Shown here: in pieces, positions 56,291-64,000 of the stretch
Layout of the letters: every line of letters begins with the position of its first letter
How positions within the stretch are numbered: the stretch's first letter is position 1
Assembly: GCF_001431505.1 (NCBI RefSeq)
Contig: NZ_LDJP01000005.1
Coordinates: 1 to 64,000, forward strand
Reading direction: 5' to 3'
DNA length: 64,000 nucleotides
DNA from: Stenotrophomonas daejeonensis
GTDB taxonomy: Bacteria; Pseudomonadota; Gammaproteobacteria; Xanthomonadales; Xanthomonadaceae
Notes under the pieces: model-generated
Databases searched by the model: none
Told to the model about the DNA's origin: nothing
What the model saw: only the letters and a program-made list of their open reading frames with translations
Position numbers and translations under genes: made by a program

Positions 56291-56743
56291 TCATTCGCCC
56301 TTGGGAATGCCGGGGCCGAAGGTCAGCTCGGTGCCGTCTTCCAGCTTCAGTTTCGCCGCCTGCCCGGCGTTGAGTTCCAGCACGTAGCGCGCCGGCTTGA
56401 AGCTGGGGTAGGGCGGGCAGGCGTCGCCGGCCGAGCAGGGCGGCACGTCGCGCTGCTGGCTGACCAGCCGGCGGGCATCGTCGAAATAGAGGATGTCCAG
56501 CGGGATCTTCGTGTTCTTCATCCAGTACGCCTGCGGTTCCAGGCGGTCGTGGACGAACAGCATGCCGCGGTCGGCGTCCATGTGCTCGCGGAACATCAGC
56601 CCGCGCGCGCGGGTGGCGTCGTCCTGCGCCAGTTCCACCTGGTAGCGGGTGCCGGCCAGTTCCACCCAATGGCCACCGGCGCTGGCGCAGCCGGCGAGCA
56701 GCAGGAGCAGGGCAAGGCAGGCGGCGCGGCGCGGCAGGGACAT
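56291..56743 (-). CDS. DUF192 lipoprotein
   Basis: 150 residues. Lipoprotein signal (ALLLLLAGCASAG, acylated Cys near residue 19), then the DUF192 domain: YQVELAQDDATRARGLMFRE, DADRGMLFVHDR, YWMKNTKIPLDILYFDDARR, PARYVLELNAGQAAKLKLED. Function unknown; the domain is common in bacteria and archaea. The start is set by the ATG at 56743, since longer frames lack a signal peptide. Confidence 0.9.
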   Translation of the reverse strand: MSLPRRAACLALLLLLAGCASAGGHWVELAGTRYQVELAQDDATRARGLMFREHMDADRGMLFVHDRLEPQAYWMKNTKIPLDILYFDDARRLVSQQRDVPPCSAGDACPPYPSFKPARYVLELNAGQAAKLKLEDGTELTFGPGIPKGE

Positions 56744-56802
56744 TGGCGGTATCCGGAAGAAGGGGACGGCGCTGCGCACCTTCGGGGATGCGCCGGATGG
56801 CG

Positions 56803-57312
56803 TCAAGCCGGGGAGGACGCCGGCGTGGCGCAGGCGGCGAGCATCCGCGCGAACAGGTGGCGGGTTTCGGCCTGCAGGTAGGCGCGTGCGATCGGCGGCG
56901 CCTGCACGAACAACTGGCAGGAAAGCGCCAGCGCCGCGGCGTCCAGCCCCTGCGGGTCGGCGGCGTTGTGGCCGAGCAGGACGAAGCGGTCGTACAGCTG
57001 CAGCCGGCTTTCCAGCAGCGGCACCAGGCCGCGGCCGAGCATGCGCTCGACGTCGAACCCGGAGGCATGGCGCGGCAGCGGCCAGCCCGCCGGCGGCCGC
57101 AGCGGCGTCGGCGTATCGGCGTTGCCGGCATGGGCGTGGTGGTGCGCGCGGCAGGCCAGCCAGAAGCGGAACAGGCACAGCTCGGCGATGGCCTCCGGCG
57201 GCGCGGCGACCATGCGCAGCAGTTCGGCGTAGTGGTGGCGGTAGTTCACCCGCATGTAACCGTCCACCGGGTTCAGTGGCGGCAAGGCTGCGGTGTCCTG
57301 TGTCGTTTCCAT
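56803..57312 (-). CDS. Conserved hypothetical helical protein
   Basis: 169 residues, mostly helical, no signal peptide. N-terminal region YMRVNYRHHYAELLRMVAAP followed by AIAELCLFRFWLACRAHHHA and a C-terminal half RLQLYDRFVLLGHNAADP, YLQAETRHLFARMLAACAT. I recognise no family. It is divergent from the small XRE-like regulator (130 bases between starts) and upstream of the DUF192 gene on the same strand. Confidence 0.65.
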   Translation of the reverse strand: METTQDTAALPPLNPVDGYMRVNYRHHYAELLRMVAAPPEAIAELCLFRFWLACRAHHHAHAGNADTPTPLRPPAGWPLPRHASGFDVERMLGRGLVPLLESRLQLYDRFVLLGHNAADPQGLDAAALALSCQLFVQAPPIARAYLQAETRHLFARMLAACATPASSPA

Positions 57313-57441
57313 GCGGGTCCTTTGTCGGGAGGCCGGCGGGCGCCGGCCTGCGAAATCCTTTCGCCAATGAAAGCAATAAGTTGTCTAGAATGGAAGTGAG
57401 TGGTGAATCGGCCGCGGACACGGTCCGTAACGTTGCCGGCC

Positions 57442-57840
57442 ATGAGCGAAGAACGCTTCGAATTTTCCCGGCGCTTGGCGCAGGCGATGAGCATGGCCGG
57501 CTACGAGCCGCGCCCGGCGGTGTTGTTCCGCCTGTTCAATGCCCGCTACCAGGGGCGTTCGGTGAGCTTTCAGAGTGCTTCGCGCTGGCTCGGCGGGCGT
57601 TCGATTCCCGAGCAGGACAAGCTGCAGGTGCTGGCCGAACTGTTCGGCGTGGAGCCGCACCAGCTACGGTTCGGCGGCGGCCAGCGGGTGGCCGAGCCGC
57701 GGCAGCCGTGGCAGGTGGTGGGAGTGCGCGAACGCGAGGTGATCGATGCGTTCCTCGCCTTGCCGCAGCGCAAGCGCGAGTTGGTGGGTGCGCTGGTGGA
57801 AGCGCTGGGCGAAGAGGAAGAGGAAGAGCGCAAGCCGTAG
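57442..57840 (+). CDS. Small XRE-like DNA-binding protein
   Basis: 132 residues. The N-terminal 75 residues (FSRRLAQAMSMAGYEPRPAV, SFQSASRWLGGRSIPEQDKL, VLAELFGVEPHQLRFG) have the spacing of an XRE/phage-repressor helix-turn-helix; the C-terminal part is a short helix ending in an acidic run (EEEEEERKP). Start ATG 57442; an in-frame ATG lies 42 bases upstream. Divergent from the hypothetical gene at 57312, which it may regulate (inference). Confidence 0.75.
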   Translation: MSEERFEFSRRLAQAMSMAGYEPRPAVLFRLFNARYQGRSVSFQSASRWLGGRSIPEQDKLQVLAELFGVEPHQLRFGGGQRVAEPRQPWQVVGVREREVIDAFLALPQRKRELVGALVEALGEEEEEERKP

Positions 57841-57905
57841 GCGGGCTTGCCTGTGCCGGATGGCGAAATCCCCGCCATCGGGCGGGGACTTCGTGTGCGG
57901 TGGGC

Positions 57906-58553
57906 TTACAGCACCTGCGGCGGTTGCCCGCCGACGATCACCACGTCGGCCGGGCGCCGCGCGAACAGGCCCACGGTGACCACGCCGGGGATCTGGTTCA
58001 GTTCCTGCTCCAGCTTCACCGGATCGGTGATGGACAGGTTGTGCACGTCGAGGATCAGGTTGCCGTTGTCGGTGACCACGCCGTCGCGCCATACCGGCTG
58101 GCCGCCGGTGAGCGCGAGGATCCTGCGGGCGACCAGGCTGCGTGCCATCGGGATCACTTCCACCGGTAGCGGGAACCTGCCCAGCACCGGCACCTGCTTG
58201 CTCGGGTCGACGATGCAGACGAAGGTCTCGCTGGCCTCGGCAATGATCTTCTCGCGGGTCAGCGCGGCGCCGCCGCCCTTGATCAGGTTCTTGTTGCCAT
58301 CGCACTCGTCGGCGCCGTCGACGTACAGCGACAGCCCGCCGGTGTGGTTCAGGTCCAGCACCTCGATGCCGTGGCCCTTGAGCAGGGCGGTGCTCTGCTC
58401 GGAGCTGGAGACGGCGCCCTCGATCCGGTCCTTGATGCGCGCCAGGGCTTCAATGAAGTAGGCCACGGTGGAGCCGGTGCCGACCCCGACGATCATTCCC
58501 TTCTCGACGTATTCGATGGCTTTTTCGGCGGCCAGGCGCTTGGCTTCGGACAT
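57906..58553 (-). CDS. rpiA: Ribose-5-phosphate isomerase A
   Basis: 215 residues. Pentose phosphate pathway isomerase. Motifs: [59 protein letters not shown] and [14 protein letters not shown] (catalytic Asp/Lys region), and [20 protein letters not shown]. The ATG at 58553 is the normal start. Followed upstream by a GTAG-type element and the EVE gene. Confidence 0.97.
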   Translation of the reverse strand: MSEAKRLAAEKAIEYVEKGMIVGVGTGSTVAYFIEALARIKDRIEGAVSSSEQSTALLKGHGIEVLDLNHTGGLSLYVDGADECDGNKNLIKGGGAALTREKIIAEASETFVCIVDPSKQVPVLGRFPLPVEVIPMARSLVARRILALTGGQPVWRDGVVTDNGNLILDVHNLSITDPVKLEQELNQIPGVVTVGLFARRPADVVIVGGQPPQVL

Positions 58554-58580
58554 GGTGGGCTCGGTGGTTGGGAGGATGGG

Positions 58581-58653
58581 GTAGAAGCGCACCTTGGTGC
58601 ACGATGGGGCTTTTACCGGGAAGGCCCCATCGCGCACCAAGGTGCGCTCCTAC
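58581..58653. repeat. GTAG-type bipartite palindrome element
   Basis: GTAGAAGCGCACCTTGGTGC, GATGGGGCTTTTACCGGGAA, then the inverted arm CGCGCACCAAGGTGCGCTCC-TAC. Lies between rpiA and the EVE gene; nearly the same sequence class as 49178-49248. Confidence 0.9.
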
Positions 58654-58659
58654 GGGGTA

Positions 58660-59142
58660 TCAGGCCGGCTGCTTTTCCAGCGACAGCAGCAGCTTCCACT
58701 GCGCGGCGGTCACCGGGAACACCGACAGCCGGCTGCCGCGCGCGGTCAGCGCGAAGCCTTCGCCCAGCTTGTCGGTGTGCTGCTTGATCTCCTCCAGCGG
58801 GATCACCTGCGCCAGCTTGCGCTCGAACGCCACGTCCACCAGATACCAGCGCGGCTGCTCGCGGGTGGCCTTGGGGTCGAAGTAGGGCGTCTTCGGGTCG
58901 AACTGGGTGTCGTCCGGATAGGCTTCGCTGGCCACGGTGGCGGTGCCGACGATGCCCGGCACCTTGGTGTTGGAGTGGTAGAACAGGATGCCGTCGCCGA
59001 CCTTCATGCCGTCGCGCATGAAATTGCGCGCCTGGTAGTTGCGCACGCCGTTCCACGGCTCGGTGCCTACGCGGTGCAGATCGTCGATGGAAAAAGCGTC
59101 CGGTTCGGACTTCATCAGCCAGTAGCGCTTGCGGGCGGTCAT
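58660..59142 (-). CDS. EVE-domain protein
   Basis: 160 residues. Whole-length EVE/thymocyte nuclear protein 1-like domain: RYWLMKSEPDAFSIDDLHRV, WNGVRNYQARNFMRDGMKVG, GILFYHSNTKVPGIVGTATV, YFDPKATREQPRWYLVDVAF, GFALTARGSRLSVFPVT. EVE domains bind modified bases in DNA or RNA; the target here is unknown. The ATG at 59142 overlaps the fau stop region by four bases, so it is probably co-transcribed with fau. Confidence 0.93.
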   Translation of the reverse strand: MTARKRYWLMKSEPDAFSIDDLHRVGTEPWNGVRNYQARNFMRDGMKVGDGILFYHSNTKVPGIVGTATVASEAYPDDTQFDPKTPYFDPKATREQPRWYLVDVAFERKLAQVIPLEEIKQHTDKLGEGFALTARGSRLSVFPVTAAQWKLLLSLEKQPA

Positions 59143-59729
59143 GCGTGCAACGGTTCCGGTTGGAGGGTGGCCTGCTCGGTGCAGATCGCGTCCACCGCCA
59201 CGTCCCAGCCTTCGACCGGCAGCGCCGGCACCTGCTGGGCGGCGAAACCGACGCCGACCAGCCACGGCGGCGCGCTGCGCCGCTGGCGGAAAGCGAAGCT
59301 GCGATCATACCAGCCGCCTCCCATGCCCAGCCGCCGGCAGCGCGCGTCGAAGCCGGTCAAGGGCGCGACGACCAGCGCCATTTCCTCGGGCCGCAGGGCC
59401 TGCGCGGGGTCCACGTCCGGCTCGGGTATGCCGTAGCGGTTGGCCACCAGCGGCTGCCCCGGCCGCCATGGCACGAAGCGCAGCAGCTTGCCGTGCAGCA
59501 CCGGCAGGCAATAGGTCTGCTGCGGAGGCAACTGCATCTGCCAGCGGTGCAGCGCGATCTCGCCGTCCATCGCCCAGTAGCCGGCGACCGGGCCGGCGAC
59601 GTTGGCGAAGGGCAGCGCCAGCAGGTTCGCGGCCAATGCCTCGGCGGCGGCGATGCGCGCGGCGGCGGGGATTTCGCGGCGGCGCTGGCGCAGGTTCTGG
59701 CGCAGGGCGTGGCGGTGGTCGGAAGTCAT
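59139..59729 (-). CDS. fau: 5-formyltetrahydrofolate cyclo-ligase
   Basis: 196 residues. Converts 5-formyl-THF to 5,10-methenyl-THF with ATP. Basic N-terminus HRHALRQNLRQRRREIP, VAGYWAMDGEIALHR, PLTGFDARCRRLGMGGGWYD R with the nucleotide-binding GMGGGWYD motif, and LVGVGFAAQQVPALPVEGWD. It follows the 6S RNA and zapA, the classic zapA-ssrS-fau (ygfA) arrangement of gammaproteobacteria. ATG at 59729. Confidence 0.95.
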   Translation of the reverse strand: MTSDHRHALRQNLRQRRREIPAAARIAAAEALAANLLALPFANVAGPVAGYWAMDGEIALHRWQMQLPPQQTYCLPVLHGKLLRFVPWRPGQPLVANRYGIPEPDVDPAQALRPEEMALVVAPLTGFDARCRRLGMGGGWYDRSFAFRQRRSAPPWLVGVGFAAQQVPALPVEGWDVAVDAICTEQATLQPEPLHA

Positions 59730-59737
59730 GGACGGGA

Positions 59738-59942
59738 AGTATGCCCCTCTCCCTCTGGGAGAGGGGTTGGGGAGAGGGTTGGGGCGAAGCCCTCGCAATG
59801 TTTGGTTGCACGAGGCTTCTCCCGTACCCTCATCCACCCCTGCGGGGCACCTGCATGCGGCACATCCCTGTGCCGCCCCCTTCGGGCGGCTTCGCCGTGC
59901 AATTCGGCAGTCCTGCCGAATTGTCTCCCAGCGGGAGAAGGA
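59738..59942. repeat. Family-C intergenic repeat, extended copy
   Basis: CCCCTCTCCCTCTGGGAGAG-GGG, GGGCGAAGCCCTC ... GAGGCTTCTCCCGTACCCTC, ATCCACCCCTGCGGGGCACC and TCTCCCAGCGGGAGAAGGAA. Between them are additional palindromes (TGCCGCCCCCTTCGGGCGGC-TTCGCC; TTCGGCAGTCCTGCCGAA). It has the same blocks as 55230-55362 but with extra inserts, and lies between fau and the 6S RNA terminator. Confidence 0.8.
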
Positions 59943-59994
59943 AAAGAGTCGAACCCCCGCACATGGATGTGCGGGCCGTTGCGAGGGACTCGCA

Positions 59995-60022
59995 CAAAGA
60001 AACGGCGCCTTGCGGCGCCGTT
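59995..60022 (-). terminator. Intrinsic terminator after the 6S RNA
   Basis: Minus-strand hairpin AACGGCGCC / GGCGCCGTT with a GCAA loop and then TTCTTTG, directly after the 3' end of the 6S RNA. Confidence 0.85.
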
Positions 60023-60034
60023 CCGGAATGATTG

Positions 60035-60218
60035 CATTCTCCGCCATGACGATGCGTGCGAAACGACCTTGAACCCGGGGTTCAAGTGGGGACGTTGGGG
60101 AACCATCGGGCTTCCCGCTGCAAGGCGGACCTGCACACCCGGTACCGTCGCGCCCCCGTGGTCGTCATTAAGGGACAAGGCGAATGTTTGCACACGCCGT
60201 CGTTCACGGCAGAGAACG
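60035..60218 (-). ncRNA. ssrS: 6S RNA
   Basis: About 183 nt. The 5' strand GTTCTCTGCCGTG pairs with the 3' strand CATGGCGGAGAAT to form the closing stem; between them lies a long imperfect double helix, including TTGAACCCCGGGTTCAAGG (60067-60086), a hallmark of 6S RNA. A TATACT -10 box (60226-60231) lies about seven bases upstream of the 5' end. Location between zapA and fau is the conserved place of ssrS. 6S RNA binds the RNA polymerase-sigma70 holoenzyme and adjusts transcription in stationary phase. Confidence 0.88.
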
Positions 60219-60317
60219 CGCCGCCAGTATAGCCATGTTGGGTGCGCTTGCCAGCCTGTTTTCCACGGTTCCGGATGAATGCGGCGAATGCCCGTTCATG
60301 CGCCGCCGCCGGCCGTG

Positions 60318-60617
60318 TCAGTGGCCGTCGTCGAGGGCGCCATCGAGGCGCCGGTTGAGGCCGTCCAGGGTGGACTGGAAGCGCTGCTGCTGCCGCGCCA
60401 GTTCGTCGCGCACCAGCTGCAGTTCGTGCGCCAGGTTCAGCGCCGCCAGCACCGCCACCCGGTCCACCGCGGCCATGCGGTTGCTGCCGCGGATCTCGCG
60501 CATCCGTGCGTCGAGCATGTGCGCGGCGGCGGTGAGGCTGTCGCGCTCGGCCGGCTCCACGCCGACGGTGTACTCGCGGTCGAGGATGTGGACGCTGACC
60601 GGTTCGTTCTGGCTCAC
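60318..60617 (-). CDS. zapA: Cell division protein ZapA
   Basis: 99 residues. FtsZ-ring associated protein. N-terminal VSVHILDREYTVGVEPAERD and SLTAAAHMLDARMREIRGSN, RMAAVDRVAVLAALNLAHEL, then a coiled-coil tail (LARQQQRFQSTLDGLNRRLD). It begins with GTG at 60617, overlapping the stop of the preceding coiled-coil gene (GTGA). Directly upstream of the 6S RNA. Confidence 0.95.
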   Translation of the reverse strand: MSQNEPVSVHILDREYTVGVEPAERDSLTAAAHMLDARMREIRGSNRMAAVDRVAVLAALNLAHELQLVRDELARQQQRFQSTLDGLNRRLDGALDDGH

Positions 60618-60835
60618 GTGTGCTGCTCCAGCGACTTGAGGCGGGTGATCATCGCTTCCACCCGCGAGCGCGCCTGCTCGTTCTTGGCCAGCAGTTGCGC
60701 ACGCTCGCCGACCAGTTGCTCCTGCTGCTGGCGCAGGCTGCGGTTCTCCTCGGCCAGCCGCCGGTTGCGTTCGAACAGGGCGTCGAGGCGGGTGGCCAGG
60801 GCCTGCAACTGGGTGGCGGGGTCGAAGGAATCCAT
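60614..60835 (-). CDS. ZapB-like small coiled-coil protein (TIGR02449 type)
   Basis: 73 residues, one continuous coiled-coil ([60 protein letters not shown]). Such small proteins precede zapA in xanthomonads and pseudomonads and are thought to bridge the Z-ring like ZapB. Stop and the GTG start of zapA overlap. Divergent from the YecA-like gene, 125 bases apart. Confidence 0.9.
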   Translation of the reverse strand: MDSFDPATQLQALATRLDALFERNRRLAEENRSLRQQQEQLVGERAQLLAKNEQARSRVEAMITRLKSLEQHT

Positions 60836-60960
60836 TGCGGCACGATAGGCATGGGGATCGGGGGTGGTCAAGATGGGCGCACGCGCGTGGTTGCTACACT
60901 GTGCGGCCGTTGCCACGCGTTGTGCGGGCGCGGGTTTTCCCCGTTGCAAAGGCCAGTGAC

Positions 60961-61506
60961 ATGACCGAACTCCCCGCCGTCCACGACATCCTCCAGGCCA
61001 GCCGCTCGCTGGGCCTGGCCGCCACCGCGGCCGAACTGCACGGCGGGCTGTGCGGCTGGCTGGCGGCCGGTGGCGCCGACCTGCCGGAATGGCCGGCCAG
61101 GGTGCTGGCCGACGATGGCCTGCCGGTGCCCGAGCCGGGCAGCGTGCTGGACCGGCTGCGCCAGGCCGTGGTGGCGCAGCTGGAGGACCGCGACTTCGCC
61201 TTCGAGCTGCTGTTGGCCGAACCCGGTGCGCCGCTGCAGGCGCGCACCGATGCCCTGTTCGACTGGTGCCGCGCCTTCCTCGGCGGTTTCGGGCTGGCCG
61301 CGGACAAGCGGCCGGTGCTGAGCGAGGAGGGCGAGGAGGCGTTGCAGGACCTGGCGCGGCTGGCGCAGGCCTCCAGCGACCAGTTCGACAGCGCCGACGA
61401 GGACGAGGACGCGCTGGCCGAGATCGAGGAATTCGTGCGCGTGGCGGTACTGCTGCTGCACGGCGACTGCGTGATGGGCGCGCGCCACCGCCAACGCCTG
61501 AACTGA
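60961..61506 (+). CDS. YecA/UPF0149 family protein
   Basis: 181 residues, helical and acidic. [31 protein letters not shown] at the N-terminus, [14 protein letters not shown] in the middle and [14 protein letters not shown] near the end are the family signature (YgfB-like, no SEC-C zinc tail). Function not established; YgfB in Pseudomonas has been linked to expression control of beta-lactam resistance genes. Followed by pepP after 8 bases, the common ygfB-pepP order. Confidence 0.92.
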   Translation: MTELPAVHDILQASRSLGLAATAAELHGGLCGWLAAGGADLPEWPARVLADDGLPVPEPGSVLDRLRQAVVAQLEDRDFAFELLLAEPGAPLQARTDALFDWCRAFLGGFGLAADKRPVLSEEGEEALQDLARLAQASSDQFDSADEDEDALAEIEEFVRVAVLLLHGDCVMGARHRQRLN

Positions 61507-61514
61507 GGGTGGCG

Positions 61515-62840
61515 ATGAAGCACCTGACCGGCATCGCCCCCGCCGAATACGCACAGCGCCGCCGCCAGTTGATGGAAGCGGCCGGCGAAGACGCCATCCT
61601 GGTGTTGCCGGCCGCACCCGAGCGGGTGCGCAGCCACGACACCTTCCATCCCTACCGGCAGGATTCGGACTTCTGGTACCTGTGCGGCTTCCCCGAGCCG
61701 GAGGCGGTGCTGGTGCTGGTCCCCGGCCGCCGCCACGGCGAGGCGATCCTGTTCTGCCGCGAGCGCGACGCCGAGCGCGAGGCGTGGGACGGCCCGCGCG
61801 AAGGGCAGGAGGGCGCGGTGTCGCGCTACGGCATGGACGACGCCTATCCGATCGAGGACCTCGACGACATCCTGCCGGGCCTGCTCGAAGGCCGCTCGCG
61901 GGTCTATTACCACTTCGGCCGTGACGCCGACTTTGACCTCAAGCTGATCGGCTGGGTCAACCGCGTGCGCTCGCAGGTGCGCCACGGCGCGCAGCCGCCG
62001 CACGAATTCCTCGAACTGGGCCACCTGCTGCACGAGCAGCGCCTGTTCAAGTCGCCGGCCGAGATCGCGCTGATGCAGCAGGCCGCCGACATCAGCGTGC
62101 GAGCCCACCGCGCGGCGATGCGTGCGGCGCGGCCGGGCGTCTTCGAATACGAACTCCAGGCCGAGCTGGAGCGCGAGTTCCGCCGCGGCGACGCGTGGCC
62201 GGCCTACAACAGCATCGTCGGCGCCGGCCGCAATGCCTGCGTGCTGCATTACCGGGCCAACAACGGCGGCAGCCGCGACGGCGAGCTGGTGCTGATCGAC
62301 GCCGGTGCCGAGTTCCGCGGCTATGCCAGCGACATCACCCGCACCTTCCCGGTGGGCGGCCGCTTCGGCGCCGAGCAGCGCGCGCTGCACGACCTGGTGC
62401 TGGCCGCGCAGGTGGCGGCGCTGGAACAGGCGCGGCCCGGCGTCGCCTACGAGGAAGGGCATCTGGCTGCGGTCGAAGTGCTGACCGAAGGCCTGCTGCG
62501 GCTGGGGCTGCTGGAAGGCGACCTCGAGGAAAACATCATCGAAGGTCATTACAAACGTTTCTACCGGCACAAGACCGGGCATTGGCTGGGGCTGGACGTG
62601 CACGACGTCGGTGACTACAAGCTCGCCGGCGAATCGCGGTTGCTGGAGCCGGGCATGGTGTTCACCATCGAGCCGGGGCTGTACGTGTCGCCGGACGACG
62701 CCAGCGTGAAGCCACGCTGGCGCGGCATCGGCATCCGCATCGAGGACGACGTGCTGATCACCGGCGATGGCCATCGGGTGTTGACCGGCGAGCTGGAACG
62801 CAGCGCCGAGGAGATCGAGGCGTTCATGGCGGCGCGTTGA
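61515..62840 (+). CDS. pepP: Xaa-Pro aminopeptidase
   Basis: 441 residues. Pita-bread metallopeptidase removing N-terminal residues before proline. The five metal ligands are visible: LIDAGAEFRGYASDITRTFP (two Asp), TGHWLGLDVHDVGDY (His), MVFTIEPGLYV (Glu) and GIRIEDDVLIT (Glu). The N-terminal domain carries LPAAPERVRSHDTFHPYRQD and SDFWYLCGFPEPEAVLV. Start ATG 61515 after GAGGGTGG. Co-transcribed with the YecA-like gene; followed by repeat element A. Confidence 0.97.
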   Translation: MKHLTGIAPAEYAQRRRQLMEAAGEDAILVLPAAPERVRSHDTFHPYRQDSDFWYLCGFPEPEAVLVLVPGRRHGEAILFCRERDAEREAWDGPREGQEGAVSRYGMDDAYPIEDLDDILPGLLEGRSRVYYHFGRDADFDLKLIGWVNRVRSQVRHGAQPPHEFLELGHLLHEQRLFKSPAEIALMQQAADISVRAHRAAMRAARPGVFEYELQAELEREFRRGDAWPAYNSIVGAGRNACVLHYRANNGGSRDGELVLIDAGAEFRGYASDITRTFPVGGRFGAEQRALHDLVLAAQVAALEQARPGVAYEEGHLAAVEVLTEGLLRLGLLEGDLEENIIEGHYKRFYRHKTGHWLGLDVHDVGDYKLAGESRLLEPGMVFTIEPGLYVSPDDASVKPRWRGIGIRIEDDVLITGDGHRVLTGELERSAEEIEAFMAAR

Positions 62841-62860
62841 TGCGTGTGGCATCGGCATGG

Positions 62861-63049
62861 CACGGCCGGACGCGAGCCGATGCGGCTGTGCCGCATCGGC
62901 GCCCTGCGCTCCTCGCGGAAGGAGGGCGCACAACTCGCTTTGCTTGGGCGCATGCGCCTTTTCGCACCTCGTGCCGCTGCGGTGCTCAACTCGCTCTACG
63001 GCGGGGAAGTCAAAAGCCGAAAAACAAGATCAGCAGCAACAGCAACAGC
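62861..63049. repeat. Dispersed intergenic repeat element A, copy 2
   Basis: Second copy of the left-end element, reading in the same direction. Shared blocks: CACGGCCGGACGCGAGCCGA, TGCGGCTGTGCCGCATCGG, GCGCTCCTCGCGGAA, CTCTACGGCGGGGAAGTCAA and the terminal CAGCAACAGCAACAGC. It is about 23 bases shorter and lacks the flanking hairpins of copy 1. It ends 5 bases before the prfA stop codon. Confidence 0.85.
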
Positions 63050-63054
63050 GTTGC

Positions 63055-64000
63055 TCAGGTGCCTTCCGCCAACCGCGCCAGCTCGTCCACCTGGTGTTCG
63101 TGCTGCAGACGCCCGACCAGCGCATCGAGGTCGCCCTCGATGATGTTGGGCAGGTCGTACAGGGTCAGGCCCTCGACGCGGTGGTCGGTGATGCGGCCCT
63201 GCGGGAAGTTGTAGGTGCGGATGCGCTGGCTGCGGTCGCCGCTGCCTACCTGCAGTTTGCGGGTCTGCGCCTCGGCCGCCGCCTGCCTGCTGCGTTCGGC
63301 GTCCAGCAACTGCGCCTTCAGCCGCTTCATCGCCTTGTCGCGGTTGGCGTGCTGGCTGCGCTCGGTCTGGCACTCGACCACCACGCCGCTCGGCACGTGG
63401 GTGATGCGGATCGCCGATTCGGTCTTGTTGACGTGCTGGCCGCCGGCGCCGGAGGAGCGGAAGGTGTCCACCTTCAGGTCGGCCGGGTTGATGGCGACGT
63501 CCTCGACGTCGTCGGCCTCGGGGATGATCGCCACGGTCGCCGCCGAGGTGTGGATGCGGCCCTGCGACTCGGTGGCCGGCACGCGCTGCACGCGGTGGGT
63601 GCCGGATTCGAACTTCAGCTTCGAGTAGGCGCCGCGGCCGACCACGCGCGCCACCACTTCCTTGTAGCCGCCGTGCTCGCCGGGGTTGTCGGACTCGACC
63701 TCGACCTTCCAGCCCTGGCGCTCGGCGTAGCGGGCGTACATGCGGAACAGGTCGCCGGCGAAGATCGCCGCTTCGTCGCCGCCGGTGCCGGCGCGCACTT
63801 CCAGGAACAGGTTGCCGTCGTCGCGCGGGTCGCGCGGCACCAGCAGCAGCGCCAGTTCTTCGTCCAGCGCCTGCAGGCGTACCTGCGCTGCGGTGATTTC
63901 CTCCTCGGCCAGCTCGCGCAGCTCCGGGTCGGCGCGCATCGCCTCGGCCGAGGCGAGGTCGGCGCGGGCGCGGGTTTCGGCGGCCAGCGCGGTGGCGACC
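63055..64000 (-). CDS. prfA: Peptide chain release factor 1 (5' part beyond window)
   Basis: The C-terminal 315 residues or so; the frame remains open to the right edge, so the start lies outside. Class I release factor with the RF1-type stop-codon recognition motif PAT ([20 protein letters not shown]) and the catalytic GGQ loop [20 protein letters not shown], followed by [16 protein letters not shown] and [15 protein letters not shown]. Terminates translation at UAA/UAG. Upstream partners such as hemA would be expected to the right. Confidence 0.97.
   Translation of the reverse strand, partial: VATALAAETRARADLASAEAMRADPELRELAEEEITAAQVRLQALDEELALLLVPRDPRDDGNLFLEVRAGTGGDEAAIFAGDLFRMYARYAERQGWKVEVESDNPGEHGGYKEVVARVVGRGAYSKLKFESGTHRVQRVPATESQGRIHTSAATVAIIPEADDVEDVAINPADLKVDTFRSSGAGGQHVNKTESAIRITHVPSGVVVECQTERSQHANRDKAMKRLKAQLLDAERSRQAAAEAQTRKLQVGSGDRSQRIRTYNFPQGRITDHRVEGLTLYDLPNIIEGDLDALVGRLQHEHQVDELARLAEGT

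Overview
The window is dense, GC-rich gammaproteobacterial chromosome. Gene families and order (PPi-dependent phosphofructokinase, short adenylate kinase, H+-pyrophosphatase, large TonB-dependent receptor, zapA-6S RNA-fau, many GTAG-headed palindromic repeats) point to the Xanthomonadaceae/Lysobacteraceae (Stenotrophomonas/Pseudoxanthomonas/Lysobacter/Xanthomonas relatives). This is inference from gene content; no rRNA or tRNA is present to confirm it.

Left part (1-21.2 kb): a dispersed repeat element, a NagX-like membrane acyltransferase and a small BTAD-type regulator are followed by one very long minus-strand operon (20890 down to 2598, 15 genes, mostly overlapping ATGA/GTGA junctions). 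The operon encodes an MSHA-like type IV pilus: assembly ATPase with an MshEN c-di-GMP module, platform protein, secretin lipoprotein, PilM/N-, PilO- and PilP-like alignment proteins, an ExeA-like AAA ATPase with a peptidoglycan-binding tail, a TPR protein, and five prepilin-like proteins. One of these is a giant aromatic-rich protein of about 1,100 residues without the usual Glu+5. No prepilin peptidase or retraction ATPase lies in the window. A 58-codon remnant of a gamma-glutamyltransferase gene sits just upstream of the operon.

Middle (21.2-45.2 kb): a BCCT transporter, a TPP riboswitch and thiC, an intergenic region with a candidate small RNA (two hairpins plus intrinsic terminator), a membrane-anchored winged-helix/TolB regulator, an AraC regulator followed closely by a TonB-dependent receptor, an HDOD protein with a degenerate receiver domain, then a pyrophosphate-centred neighbourhood: soluble PPase, K+-independent-type H+-PPase, PPi-type phosphofructokinase and adenylate kinase. 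mpl follows, carrying an apparent in-frame copy of an intergenic repeat, then a LON-substrate-domain protein, a DedA-PAP2-LssY fusion with an altered PAP2 motif, and a small kinase-like protein.

Right part (45.2-64 kb): mostly housekeeping and cofactor genes: SDR, voltage-gated-type K+ channel, argD-like aminotransferase, HAD hydrolase, hemL, membrane dipeptidase, thiE, rubredoxin, ribH-nusB-thiL, SirB1-like, DUF192 lipoprotein, rpiA, EVE protein, fau, 6S RNA, zapA, a ZapB-like coiled coil, YecA-like, pepP and the C-terminal part of prfA, which runs off the right edge. At least eleven intergenic GTAG-type palindrome pairs and a second copy of the left-end repeat element punctuate this half.
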